NCBI GenBank assembly: GCA_947589305.1
Contig: CANQAP010000007.1
Span: 1 to 64,000 of the forward strand
Source of the DNA: an uncultured Lachnospiraceae bacterium
Lineage (GTDB): Bacteria > Bacillota > Clostridia > Lachnospirales > Lachnospiraceae
Direction of reading: 5' to 3'
DNA length: 64,000 nt
Made by a program: the position numbers and the translations under genes. Positions 15,257-24,721 of this stretch are shown in pieces (position 1 is the first letter of the stretch; each line of letters opens with the position of its first letter). The notes under the pieces are model-generated. The model saw nothing but the letters and a program-made list of their open reading frames with translations. It did not search any database and was not told the DNA's origin.

Positions 15257-15949
15257 TTACACCTTAAACCGATAACCCACGCCCCAGATCGTCTCAATAT
15301 ATTGCGGTTTTGCAGTATTTAATTCAATTTTCTCCCGGATTTTTTTGATATGAACCGTTACCGTCGCAATATCGCCAATGGAATCCATATTCCAAATCTC
15401 CTGAAAGAGTTCTTCTTTCGTAAATACATGATTGGGATTGCTGGCTAAGAATGTCAGCAGGTCAAATTCTTTAGTGGTCAGTATCTTTTCCTCCCCGTTT
15501 ACAAACACCCGGCGCGCCGTCTTATCAATCTTCATTCCCCGGATCGTGATCACCTGATTTTCATGTGTGGTCCCGCTGCCCACCAAACGTTCATATCTGG
15601 ATAAGTGTGCCTTTACACGGGCAACCAGTTCACTTGGACTAAACGGTTTTGTAATGTAGTCGTCCGCACCCAGTTCCAAGCCGCGTACCTTATCAATATC
15701 TTCTTTTTTTGCAGAAACAACCAAAATCGGAATATCTTTCGCTTTCCGAATGCGTCTGCAAATCTCAAATCCATCGATCGTAGGAAGCATCAAATCAACT
15801 AAAACAAGATCATAAGGTTCCTGCAACGCACGTTCTAATCCTGTCTGTCCGTCATGTTCGATGCACACCTCGAACTCGTATAATTCCAGATAGTCTTTTT
15901 CCAGTTCGGCAATCGCCGTCTCATCCTCGATAATCAAGATCTTACTCAC
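15257..15949 (-). CDS. OmpR/PhoB-family response regulator
   Basis: 230 residues from a GTG start (GAGGAGG, 7 nt before). Receiver domain 1-118: acidic pocket EDE, phospho-acceptor Asp in LVLVDLMLPTIDG (near 52), conserved Thr/Ser in LVVSAKK and Lys in DDYITKPFSP. A winged-helix DNA-binding domain (about 130-230) ends with the usual TVHIKKIREKIE and IETIWGVGYRFKV. It is a transcription factor controlled by the kinase encoded 13 nt upstream in the same operon; target genes are not visible here. Confidence 0.95.
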   Translation of the reverse strand: MSKILIIEDETAIAELEKDYLELYEFEVCIEHDGQTGLERALQEPYDLVLVDLMLPTIDGFEICRRIRKAKDIPILVVSAKKEDIDKVRGLELGADDYITKPFSPSELVARVKAHLSRYERLVGSGTTHENQVITIRGMKIDKTARRVFVNGEEKILTTKEFDLLTFLASNPNHVFTKEELFQEIWNMDSIGDIATVTVHIKKIREKIELNTAKPQYIETIWGVGYRFKV

Positions 15950-15962
15950 CTTTGTACCTCCT

Positions 15963-17435
15963 CTATTCCTGAAAGATCTTTAAAGTAAACACGATTAACG
16001 TACCTTTTCCCGGTTCACTTTCCGCCCAGATCTTTCCGCCATGTTCCTCCACGATTTTCTTTGCGATCGCTAAGCCTAACCCGCTGCCGCCGGTGGAAGA
16101 ATTCCGTGAAGAATCCGCCCGATACATCCGTTTAAAGATCAGCGGCAGATCTTTCTGTGCTATGCCGTTTCCGTTATCCCGAATCCCGATAGCCACATAC
16201 TCTTTATCATACGGCTCGACTGTGATCCGGATACTCCGCTCTTTTTTCTGATTATACTTTACGGCATTCGTTAAAATATTGGTGATGACACGCCGGATCT
16301 GCTCCGGATCGGCGATCACCCGGATATCGTCCGGACATTTATTTTCGTAATTCAGTTTCATGTTCACGGCTTCCATATCCATGGAGATGTCTCCGATACA
16401 GTCTTCAAAATAGGATGCCAAACGGATCTTTGCAAAATTGTATGGAATGGAATTGTTATCGATCTTCGTATAAAGCGATAGCTCATTGATCAGGACATCC
16501 ATTTCGTTTGCTTTATTATAAATGGTACGGATATACCGGTCAACTTTCTCCGGTGTATCCGCCACGCCGTCCATAATCCCTTCGACATATCCCTTGATCG
16601 CGGTGATCGGCGTCTTTAGATCATGTGAAATATTACTGATCAGTTCCCGATTTTCCTGCTCATAGCGCATCCGATCTTCTACGGATTCCTTTAACTTCAA
16701 CCGCATTTCATTAAACGATTGGCACACCTGCCCGATCTCATCATCCGACAAGACCTCTACATCTTCATTCAGATTTCCTTCTTTGATACGTTCCGTACCC
16801 TCCTGCAGCAGCTTTAACGGACGGACAAAAATAGCGTAAATATACAATGAGGTAAAGCCGCTTGCAAGGATCAAGACGCCGATCAGTAAGATCAGAATTT
16901 CCAATAAAGCCCGCTTAAAATTATGAATCAGCGCATCCGTATATGTGACCACAAAAACGGAAGCCATCCGACCGTCGCTCAGCGTAAAATCCTGCTGACG
17001 CAAAAAAAAGGAATCGGGAGCATCGACAAGCAGACCGCCTTCAATCTGATTGTTGTCACCATAATCGGGCAGGAGCTTATCCATCTCTTCCGTACCGTCT
17101 TTTCCACGGAAATAGATCTCGTCTTCCACCCGCACCAAAAAGAAGGAATTTTTCTTTTTTAGTTTTTCATTTAATTCTGTCAGATATGCAGTATCCAATA
17201 GACGATCCGGTGATTCTTCTACTTCTTTTTCGAGTTCCGCCATGATCTCTTCTGCGGCGCCGTTCATAGTCAGCACCGGATGCGCGTATGGTTCGAGACC
17301 ACCGGCACTTCCCGTGCCGAAAACTCTCCTTAAATAGATCCGTCCAAATAAAACCGTCCCAAAGATAATGACAATAAACGGAATCAAAATCAGTGGTATG
17401 ACCAGCATTTTTACTTTATCTGCTATCTTCATCAT
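15963..17435 (-). CDS. Membrane sensor histidine kinase
   Basis: 490 residues. Two transmembrane helices (about 8-30 LVIPLILIPFIVIIFGTVLF and about 180-205 LLEILILLIGVLILASGF) bracket an extracellular sensor of about 145 residues with no recognised fold. Then HAMP (about 206-260, RPLKLLQEGTERIKEGN), HisKA with ELISNISHDLKTPITAIKGY (phospho-His near 270) and HATPase with NAVKYNQ, DNGNGI and GGSGLGLAI. It is the partner of the OmpR-type regulator 13 nt downstream. AAAGG lies before tandem ATG codons. Signal unknown. Confidence 0.93.
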   Translation of the reverse strand: MMKIADKVKMLVIPLILIPFIVIIFGTVLFGRIYLRRVFGTGSAGGLEPYAHPVLTMNGAAEEIMAELEKEVEESPDRLLDTAYLTELNEKLKKKNSFFLVRVEDEIYFRGKDGTEEMDKLLPDYGDNNQIEGGLLVDAPDSFFLRQQDFTLSDGRMASVFVVTYTDALIHNFKRALLEILILLIGVLILASGFTSLYIYAIFVRPLKLLQEGTERIKEGNLNEDVEVLSDDEIGQVCQSFNEMRLKLKESVEDRMRYEQENRELISNISHDLKTPITAIKGYVEGIMDGVADTPEKVDRYIRTIYNKANEMDVLINELSLYTKIDNNSIPYNFAKIRLASYFEDCIGDISMDMEAVNMKLNYENKCPDDIRVIADPEQIRRVITNILTNAVKYNQKKERSIRITVEPYDKEYVAIGIRDNGNGIAQKDLPLIFKRMYRADSSRNSSTGGSGLGLAIAKKIVEEHGGKIWAESEPGKGTLIVFTLKIFQE

Positions 17436-17551
17436 TTTTACCTTTCGTCATAATCTTCTAAAAGTATAGCATATGCTCTTCCTTTTTGTATCTGAAATCA
17501 GAGTTATTTTATGAAGATTTTATAGATTTTCATTTTTTTCCAAATTTGGGG

Positions 17552-17578
17552 TTAAGTATTATCATTTTTATCCGATAT
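17552..17578 (+). promoter_or_regulatory. Sigma-D-like (flagellar) promoter
   Basis: TTAAG (17552-17556) and TCCGATAT (17571-17578) with a 14-15-nt spacer; close to TAAA-N15-GCCGATAT. About 63 nt upstream of the start codon at 17641. Confidence 0.55.
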
Positions 17579-17640
17579 ATAAGATGACTAAAACTATTGT
17601 TGGCAGGGATGCCCGTAATATTACCAAGGAGGGTGATAAC

Positions 17641-18264
17641 ATGATTAACGGAATATCCAATACAACTTACACTGCTGCTACCAACACATCTGCAAAGACA
17701 ACCACAGCAGCAGCGAGTGCAACAGAAACCCAAGCGGATGATACCGCTGCGGTTTATGAGAAAAGCACAGATACGGCAAGTTCATCCAAATCCACAAAGT
17801 CGAAAGACAACTCTGCGATCATCGCAAAGCTGAAGGCAGATGACGATGCCAGATTAAGCTCTTTAAAGAGTTTAGTGGAAAAACTGTTGACCAAACAGGG
17901 ACAGACTTATGCTTGGGCGAATCCTTCAGATATTATGAATGATTCTTCTTTCTGGAATGCCATTCGTACCGGCAACTTTACGGTAGACGAAGCAACCGTA
18001 GCGCAGGCAAAGGCTGATATCGCAGAAGATGGTTACTGGGGTGTCAATCAGACTTCCGACCGTATGCTGGATTTTGCAAAAGCATTAGCCGGTGACGACA
18101 CCAGTAAGATCGAAGAAATGCGGAATGCGATCAAAAAAGGATTTGATGCTGCCAAGAAGTTATGGGGCGGTGAGCTTCCGTCCATTTCACAGCAGACATA
18201 TGACGCCACCATGGAAAAATTGGATAAGTGGGCAGAAGAAGCCGGTGTAAAGGTAGAAGCTTAA
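17641..18264 (+). CDS. Conserved clostridial protein under a flagellar-type promoter
   Basis: 207 residues. The start is fixed by AAGGAGGGTGATAAC before the ATG. The N-terminal third (MINGISNTTYTAATNTS onward to about 65) is Thr/Ala/Ser-rich and likely disordered; a helical body follows (LKADDDARLSSLKSLVEKLL), then a conserved-looking block AQAKADIAEDGYWGVNQTSD and RMLDFAKALAG, and a C-terminal motif GGELPSISQQTYDATMEK. I recall related sequences with the same IAEDGYWG/ISQQTYDA blocks in many motile Lachnospiraceae and other Clostridia, but no function is known to me. No signal peptide. A strong terminator follows and a sigma-D-like promoter precedes, so it is a single-gene unit probably co-expressed with flagella. 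Confidence 0.75.
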   Translation: MINGISNTTYTAATNTSAKTTTAAASATETQADDTAAVYEKSTDTASSSKSTKSKDNSAIIAKLKADDDARLSSLKSLVEKLLTKQGQTYAWANPSDIMNDSSFWNAIRTGNFTVDEATVAQAKADIAEDGYWGVNQTSDRMLDFAKALAGDDTSKIEEMRNAIKKGFDAAKKLWGGELPSISQQTYDATMEKLDKWAEEAGVKVEA

Positions 18265-18290
18265 ACAGGCGTCAGTCAATCAGGAACACA

Positions 18291-18334
18291 AAAAGGGTAT
18301 CTTACGCAGTAATATCTGCATGAGATACCCTTTT
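18291..18334. terminator. Bidirectional terminator
   Basis: AAAAGGGTATCT (18291-18302) pairs with AGATACCCTTTT (18323-18334), with an inner GCAG/CTGC; lies between convergent genes and has T-runs on both strands. Confidence 0.9.
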
Positions 18335-18337
18335 CAT

Positions 18338-18808
18338 TTATAGAATGGTTTCCATCCCTACTTTATATGGCTGCAACCCGCATGCTTCATAAAATTTCAT
18401 GGCGCTCTCATTACAGTTCCATACATTTAATGTCACATTATAGCAGCCCTGCTCTTTTGCAAAACGGAGTACCGCTTTGTAAATTTCTGTCCCGATATGC
18501 TGTCCCCGCAAGGTCTCGTCCACACATAAGTCGTCAATATACAACGTCTTGATCTCGGTCAGGATATTATCGTTGGGATGTTGCTGAAAAATACAAAACG
18601 CATATCCCATCACACGATCCTCATCATTTACCGCTACCAAGATCGGACGTTGCGCATCCCGAAGGATGTCCTTTAACTGTTCGTCCGTATATTTTCTGGC
18701 TCCGTATTTAAACAGATCCGGGCGTCCCTTATGGTGAACCAGACAGACCTGAAACAAAAGCCGGTGAATATCTTCTATATCTTTTTCTTCCGCCATCCGT
18801 ATATTCAT
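18338..18808 (-). CDS. GNAT N-acetyltransferase
   Basis: 156 residues with a complete GNAT fold: N-terminal MNIRMAEEKDIEDIHRLLF, a beta4 strand LYIDDLCVDETLRGQHIGTE (the Q/R-x-x-G-x-G/A acetyl-CoA loop is RGQHIG), then VTLNVWNCNESAMKFYEACG, the beta5-alpha4 ending. It transfers acetyl from acetyl-CoA to an amine, possibly a protein N-terminus or small molecule; the substrate is unknown. It follows the M18 aminopeptidase by 66 nt on the same strand, probably in one transcript ending at the terminator just beyond its stop. Confidence 0.88.
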   Translation of the reverse strand: MNIRMAEEKDIEDIHRLLFQVCLVHHKGRPDLFKYGARKYTDEQLKDILRDAQRPILVAVNDEDRVMGYAFCIFQQHPNDNILTEIKTLYIDDLCVDETLRGQHIGTEIYKAVLRFAKEQGCYNVTLNVWNCNESAMKFYEACGLQPYKVGMETIL

Positions 18809-18874
18809 TGTCTTTATCCTTTCCGTTTTCTTTCTTTCAAATGCCGATTGCTTGTCCGTTATCCACAGCGTTGG

Positions 18875-20254
18875 TTACGCCTCTTTCAGAAACGCCACAT
18901 AACCTTTTTTCGCCTCGTATACATCTGCCTTACTGGTCAATTCCCATGGTGCGTGCATATTTAATACCGCTACACCGCTATCGATCACTTCCATACCATA
19001 GAGGGACAGAATGTATGCGATCGTTCCGCCTCCGCCAATATCGACTTTTCCCAACTCTGCCGTTTGAAATGCCACCTGATTATCGTCTAAGATTTTCCGC
19101 AAGGCTCCCATATATTCTGCATTGGCATCGTTAGACCCTGATTTACCTCTTGAACCTGTAAATTTATTAAATACCATGCCCCTGCCAAAATATGCAGCAT
19201 TATTTTTTTCATAAGAAGCAGCATACAGCGGATCATACGCGGCACTGACATCAGAGGATAACATGCGCGAATTCCTCAGGCATCTGCGCAGAATCAGCTC
19301 AGAGTAATTGCCCATGGCATCCAATAATTCCGCTACCGTATTCTCAAAAAACTTAGACTGCATCCCGGTCGCTCCTACGCTGCCGATCTCTTCCTTATCG
19401 GTCAGCAGACAACAGGTGGTCTTTTTGACATCTTCCACTTCCAGCATGGCAGCCAAAGAGGTATATGCACATACCCGGTCATCCTGCCCGTATGCCATGA
19501 TCATGCTTCGATCCAGACCGGATTCTCTGGCTTTGCCCGCAGGAACCACCTCCAGCTCCGCAGACAGGAAATCTTCTTCTTCTATATCATACTGGTCTTT
19601 CAGGAGTTTTAAGATTCCTTCTTTTACGCCGTCCTTTTCTTCTTCCTTCAGCGGAATGCTTCCGAATAATACATCGAGATTTTCGCCCTCGATGACTTTA
19701 TTCGCCTTTTTTTCCTGCTGTTCACCGGCAAGATGGATCAGCAGGTCCGTTACGCAAAAGACCGGGTCATCTTCTTTTTCTCCTAAAACGATCTCCAGTA
19801 CCGAACCGTCTTTTTTCACCACGACGCCATGAATTGCCAACGGCAAAGTCACCCATTGGTATTTTTTGATGCCCCCGTAATAATGGGTATCCAAATATGC
19901 AAAATCACCATTTTCATACAGCGGATTTTGTTTGATATCCATACGGGGCGAGTCGATATGGGCGCCTAGAATATTCATTCCCTGTTCCATCGGTTTGGTT
20001 CCTATGTGAAATAACGCCACTGTTTTTTTCATACAAACGGCATATACTTTATCGCCTGCTGATACGGATTGATTTTTCGCCAGTATTTTTTCCAGATTCA
20101 CGTAACCGGCAGCTTCCGCCTGCTTCACAATCTCCTTCACGCACTCCCGCTCCGTCTTACCAGCATCCAGAAATACGCGATAGTTTTTGTTCAGCTTTTC
20201 TAATTCCTTTAATTGCTTTTTCGTGTAAGTTTTCCACGCATTTTGTCGTTCCAT
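18875..20254 (-). CDS. M18-family zinc aminopeptidase
   Basis: 459 residues, the usual M18 length. Zinc ligands and catalytic residues appear in order: GAHIDSPRMDIK (first metal His, catalytic Asp), YGQDDRVCAYTSL (bridging Asp), DKEEIGSVGATG (catalytic Glu pair), SDVSAAYDP (metal Asp) and VLNMHAPWELTSK (last metal His). It removes N-terminal residues, often acidic or aromatic, from cytosolic peptides; M18 enzymes form dodecamers. GGAGGAATTGACAC precedes the ATG and a good promoter lies 64 nt upstream. The acetyltransferase gene follows in the same direction. Confidence 0.92.
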   Translation of the reverse strand: MERQNAWKTYTKKQLKELEKLNKNYRVFLDAGKTERECVKEIVKQAEAAGYVNLEKILAKNQSVSAGDKVYAVCMKKTVALFHIGTKPMEQGMNILGAHIDSPRMDIKQNPLYENGDFAYLDTHYYGGIKKYQWVTLPLAIHGVVVKKDGSVLEIVLGEKEDDPVFCVTDLLIHLAGEQQEKKANKVIEGENLDVLFGSIPLKEEEKDGVKEGILKLLKDQYDIEEEDFLSAELEVVPAGKARESGLDRSMIMAYGQDDRVCAYTSLAAMLEVEDVKKTTCCLLTDKEEIGSVGATGMQSKFFENTVAELLDAMGNYSELILRRCLRNSRMLSSDVSAAYDPLYAASYEKNNAAYFGRGMVFNKFTGSRGKSGSNDANAEYMGALRKILDDNQVAFQTAELGKVDIGGGGTIAYILSLYGMEVIDSGVAVLNMHAPWELTSKADVYEAKKGYVAFLKEA

Positions 20255-20317
20255 GTGTCAATTCCTCCTAACCGGTATCGCGTTCCTATACCTTTCGTAT
20301 TCCAGTCAACTGCCCTA

Positions 20318-20346
20318 AGTATAGTACAATTCCCGCTTTCCTGCAA
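20318..20346 (-). promoter_or_regulatory. Sigma-A promoter of the M18 aminopeptidase
   Basis: TTGCAG (20341-20346), 17-nt spacer, TATACT (20318-20323), on the minus strand. Confidence 0.65.
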
Positions 20347-20387
20347 TATTTGTAAGTATTCCCGATACCCGTTCGGTTAAACACCGG

Positions 20388-21938
20388 TCAGCCTTTCACG
20401 ATTACCAGCTTCTGCCCTACGGTCAATTCATCCCGTTCAAGCTGATTGACTTTCCGTATGGTATCAATAGACGTGTAGAACCGTTTAGCGATATTCCACA
20501 ACGTATCTTCCTCCTGAACCATATATCCGATGATGCCTGCCAACTGATTCATCTTTTCATAATCAATTTCCGATACGCTCATATCGGTGATCGCTTTGCC
20601 TTTTTTTCCGGCAAATGCAATGATACTCAGATTGACGGTCGCTTTGATCTCCACTTCATCACTACCCAGCATAATACTGCTGATCTGTTCCAATGTCGGA
20701 CGGATATGATACATCGTCTCCGGCGACAGATCTTTTGCTTCTACCAAATATGTAAACGGGAGAAATCCGGTCAGGGAATTCATCGGACGGGCATCATCCT
20801 CCGCTATGTAGATCAGATTCACTTCCACTGCACCGTCCACAACAATCCCTTCCTCCGTCGTACGCGTATCATCAATTTTCACACTGCCTTCCACATAGCA
20901 CACCTGAAGGATGCCGGATTGATTTTCATTGCGTTTCAGGCGTTCCACGATTCTGGTTTTCGCATTGTTTCTTGTCAGCAAGGATTCGTAATCAAAGGTT
21001 TCTGTCTCGATATTGATGCAGGCAGTTGTCGAGAACATATCCCCCAACAATTCCAGTTCCTCTTCCTGATAAATCCGGATCTCCAATTCCAGATTCGCTT
21101 CTAAATTCAGTATCCGTTCCTCTCCGTCCTCGTCCGGTTCTACATTAAGCTGTGTTTCTCCCAGCATGACACCGATATCCGCTATCATGCCTTCCATAGA
21201 ACCTACGCAATCCACTTCTCCGGTAAACGGTATATCCAAATTCAAATACTGAATCGGCATTTGATCTTCTGCGCGATAGATCAAAAAAACTTCCAATTCG
21301 CCCCGGATCCCGATTTTATTATCCAACGGCTTCGTTTCTACCTCATTTACGGTAACGGAATGCCAGATCAGGTCCCGGATATTCGGTTTGCTCTGTGGAA
21401 TTGCCATCTGTTCCCGTACTCGGAAAATATCTTTTTGATCCGCTACCGTCCTCGTATATGGCACTTTTTTGTACATGCACTGAATACTGTCACCGTTTTC
21501 AATGCCCTCCGCGCCTTCGATCACATCCTGTTCCGTTACATCTATTTTCATCTGAATCAATCCCTTGACCTCTATTTTACGGGAATGAATCATAGAAATA
21601 TTTAAGTCCTCCATTTCACAGCTAACCTTGGTATCATAAGATGGAAGCAGTTCATCAACATTGATCATTTCGTCAAACGGCACACTGCCTTCCATGGAGT
21701 CCAATTCGCCTTCCGCTTTTGCAACGGAATATAATACTTTATAACTGACATGTCCTTTTACCCGAATGCGGTCTACCATAGGTTCCGTATCATCCACGAC
21801 CACCTGTCCCCGGCTGGTGATGATCTTATCAATATCCTGCTTGCTATCTGATACATTAAAATCTTCATCTATGGTAAGCTGCACATGCTTAGAGGCTTTG
21901 TGATTATTGGTACGGATTTCCTTTTTCACTAGCTGCAT
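20388..21938 (-). CDS. SPOCS (DUF3794) and LysM protein, SipL-like spore-coat morphogenesis factor
   Basis: 516 residues. Repeated SPOCS/DUF3794 units make up most of the chain (for example VRIKGHVSYKVLYS-type strands at about 65-80, again near 205-225 and 345-365), and a LysM domain closes it (about 468-515, MVQEEDTLWNIAKRFYTSID...VNQLERDELTVGQKLVIV). This order matches Clostridioides difficile SipL, whose C-terminal LysM contacts the coat ATPase SpoIVA in the mother cell. A good sigma-E-like promoter lies about 60-95 nt upstream, as expected for sipL. A second possibility is a SPOCS paralogue with another spore role. A leader hairpin (about 21953-21981) sits between promoter and start. Not secreted: no signal peptide. 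Confidence 0.8.
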   Translation of the reverse strand: MQLVKKEIRTNNHKASKHVQLTIDEDFNVSDSKQDIDKIITSRGQVVVDDTEPMVDRIRVKGHVSYKVLYSVAKAEGELDSMEGSVPFDEMINVDELLPSYDTKVSCEMEDLNISMIHSRKIEVKGLIQMKIDVTEQDVIEGAEGIENGDSIQCMYKKVPYTRTVADQKDIFRVREQMAIPQSKPNIRDLIWHSVTVNEVETKPLDNKIGIRGELEVFLIYRAEDQMPIQYLNLDIPFTGEVDCVGSMEGMIADIGVMLGETQLNVEPDEDGEERILNLEANLELEIRIYQEEELELLGDMFSTTACINIETETFDYESLLTRNNAKTRIVERLKRNENQSGILQVCYVEGSVKIDDTRTTEEGIVVDGAVEVNLIYIAEDDARPMNSLTGFLPFTYLVEAKDLSPETMYHIRPTLEQISSIMLGSDEVEIKATVNLSIIAFAGKKGKAITDMSVSEIDYEKMNQLAGIIGYMVQEEDTLWNIAKRFYTSIDTIRKVNQLERDELTVGQKLVIVKG

Positions 21939-22003
21939 TGAATTACCCCTTTCCCGTCTGACGGAGCCTTAACGCCCCGTCACATTTCTTTTACACTGAT
22001 ACT

Positions 22004-22031
22004 ATTCTATGAGCCAGACCGTGAAATATTC
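22004..22031 (-). promoter_or_regulatory. Sigma-E-like sporulation promoter of the SipL-like gene
   Basis: Minus strand: GAATATT (22025-22031), 13-nt spacer, CATAGAAT (22004-22011); both elements match sigma-E consensus well (GAATATT, CATANNAT), although the spacer is one short of the usual 14-15. The remaining stretch to 22312 (no gene) shows nothing else I can support. Confidence 0.55.
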
Positions 22032-22312
22032 CTTTCAACACAAAAAACACCCCGATGCAGTTCCAAACCGGAATTTTGAAATTGGCAGAAAAGAAACAGA
22101 AGGCATTCAGGCGAGTGGCTTTTACTGAATAGGGATTGAAAACATAGCCGTTTTCTTCTATTATTCATGTTGAAATTTATATTTACGTCAAAATTGATTT
22201 TAACATAATGTCTTTGCAAAGAATAACCGTCTAATCCTTTCTGGGGATCGGATTCAGCAGTCCTACTCACGTTCTGTCAAGCACGAGATAAAACTGCTTA
22301 TGGAGATTGCCG

Positions 22313-24631
22313 ATGAAACGACGAATCACATTGATCTACATATTAACCACGCTATTTTCTGCGATCATCATCGTCGTACTGACGACCAACGTCATTTCGA
22401 CCTATCAGCTTGCCTTTGGGCAGACGGAAGAAATGGGTCGCATGAGGATCGAGATCATCGCCTCTGACATGCAGGAGACTCTGAGCGAGGCGACGCACTC
22501 CCTTGATCGGATCGGCACAAACTTTGAGCAGATTCTCGCCGACGGCGCAGACAACGATGAAATCCGCTCGTGCCTGTCAGAGGAAAAAAGGCGGAGATCG
22601 CCTCCACGGGCAGAACCTGTCTCAACATCTTCTGCATCACCGGCTCCGGCGACGTCCTCATCTCTGATATGCCGGCGCCTGAAGACTACGTCGTTCAGGA
22701 CAGGATATGGTATCAGGTCTGATGTCGATCCCAAAAGGGGAGACGTATATCAGCTCGGTTTATAAGGACGCTTTCACCGACGGCATGTGTTTTACTGTCT
22801 CGAAGATATTGGACGACGGAGAGACGATCCTTGGAATCGACTACTCCATGTCGGCTATTCCGACCCGAGTCTTGTGGGCGAACGGCTCTCTGAAGAGTAT
22901 GAAGACTATCGTGCGGCTTTCACCCTTGCAAACTCTCAGGGTACCAACGACAGCATAGCGGTAAACACGTCGGACGACGGCACCATCTTTTGCTCCAGAA
23001 CCGAAAACGACTGGTATCTCATGCTCATGGTCCGCAATCGGGATCTCTATCGGGACGGTTACAGGCAGCTCATCGTAAGTTTCGTCGCCCTTGCCCTTAT
23101 GGTGGCTGTTTTCGCGACCATTCTGGTCATCAGCGTAAAAGAACGCTTCCGAGCTGAAAACGCCCTCCGCATGAAGGAAAAATTCCTATCCGGTCTTTCA
23201 GATCGCTTCCGCGCCCTGCTCCACAATATCATTGAACTCTCGGCTTCAGAGGTCATGAGTACCGAGGAAATGAAACCGACCGCCGAGAGCATCCGGCTGG
23301 AGACGGGTCAGCTTTCAAATATGATGGACAACCTGTTCAGCTATTCCAACATCATCCAATCCGAGGACGCCCAGAAAACCGAGAAGAAGACCTCCAAGGA
23401 CTTTACCATAAAGACACAGCATAAATACCGCTTTCTGATTATCGTAGTCTTTCTTGTGACGATGGTCACCACCATCCTGATCTCCGGTATGCTCCACCTG
23501 CGGTGGGCGAGAGTCAATATGACCGAGGAGGCGAATTCCTACAGCCATCATGTCTCTAGCTGGGTACTGGAGCAGCAGTCCATCCTAGGTATGTTCGTCA
23601 ACGAGATCGCGACCAAGCCAGACATGGTGAACGATTATCCCGAAATGGTCAAATGGCTCGATAATATTTCCAAACACTATCCGGGCATCTCCGCGACCTA
23701 TATAGCAAACCCCGCCTTTGATGAGATCCACAGTCATCCTATGATCATGAACAACGGCTGGATCCCGGCGGACGACTATGTCGAGGAAGAACGGGACTGG
23801 TATATTAACGCGCTCAACACTCCGGACTACAGTATAACCGAGCCATATTACGACGCCCGTACCGGTCAGTACTGCCTGACCTTTTCAAAGGCGGTCTATA
23901 CCGATTCCGGCGAGTTTGTGGGCGTTTTTGCCATCGACTTCTATCTGAACGTCCTGACCGATATTATCGACTCCGACTTTACGACCGACGGATACGCCTT
24001 CCTTGCCGATAAGGACGGACGGATCATAAATCACCCCAATCCTGCCTACCAGCCGTGGAACGACGAATTTGTGAACCTCTCCACGCTCTCATACGCTGAT
24101 GTGTACAACGGCGACAGCGGCTCGATCGGCACCATAATCGACTATGACGGCAGCCTCCGGGAGTGCATCGAGTGTGTTACTAAGCGGCATTACGGCATCT
24201 TTTTCATGGCTCTTCTCCATGATGTGGGCAAGATCGGCATACCGGACAACGTGATCAACAAACCCGGAAAACTGACCGATGAAGAATTCGCCCTGATCAA
24301 AAAGCATCCAGTCATAGGATTTGATATCCTGAAGGACATCACGGAAATGCCAGAGATCGGTCAGGGTGCGCGTTGGCACCACGAACGCTACGGCGGCGGT
24401 GGTTATCCTGACGGCATAGAAGGCGAGGACATTCCCGTTTATGCCCGTATCATAGGAATGGCGGACGCCTATGACGCTATGACCTCAAAGCGCAGCTACC
24501 GCGGGATGCTGTCTCAGGATGTCGTCAAAAACGAGATTGAAAAGGGAATCGGAACCCAGTTCGATCCCACCTTCGCAAAGATCATGCTGGAAATGATCAC
24601 TGAGGATGTAAATTATAAACTTCATGAGTAG
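22313..24631 (+). pseudogene. Broken double-Cache sensor / HD-GYP phosphodiesterase gene
   Basis: Homologous text runs through three frames. It starts MKRRITLIYILTTLFSAIII (GGAG 7 nt upstream), a transmembrane helix leading into a dCache sensor. A one-base loss in an A-run near 22590 shifts to a frame reading AEIASTGRTCLNIFCITGSG; a second shift near 22712 gives GLMSIPKGETYISSVYKD; a third near 22860 gives the frame that is open to 24631. That frame has a helix (SFVALALMVAVFATILVI), a second membrane helix near 23450, a second dCache domain (WYINALNTPDYSITEPYYD) and then jumps at about 24190 straight into the middle of an HD-GYP domain (LLHDVGKIGIPDNV, HHERYGGGGYPDG), missing its first helices. 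Cyclic di-GMP hydrolysis is the family role; this copy is almost surely dead. Codon use (GAC, ATC, CTC-rich) differs from its neighbours. Confidence 0.85.
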
Positions 24632-24642
24632 AGGAATAAAAG

Positions 24643-24681
24643 TGACCATGCAAGAGCGTTTTGCCTTACATGGTCATTTTG
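24643..24681. terminator. Terminator between convergent genes
   Basis: TGACCATG (24643-24650) pairs with CATGGTCA (24669-24676), extended by CAAG/CTTA with one mismatch; T-rich on the plus side and an A-run before it serves the minus side. Confidence 0.75.
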
Positions 24682-24721
24682 TATTTTCCCCGCTGGGTTC
24701 TCTCCTTCTTAAGACGTTTGT

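Noticed and set aside
22007-22270. Minus-strand frame of 87 codons upstream of the SipL-like gene
   Set aside because: No ribosome site, low-complexity composition, and it contains the sigma-E promoter of the downstream gene.
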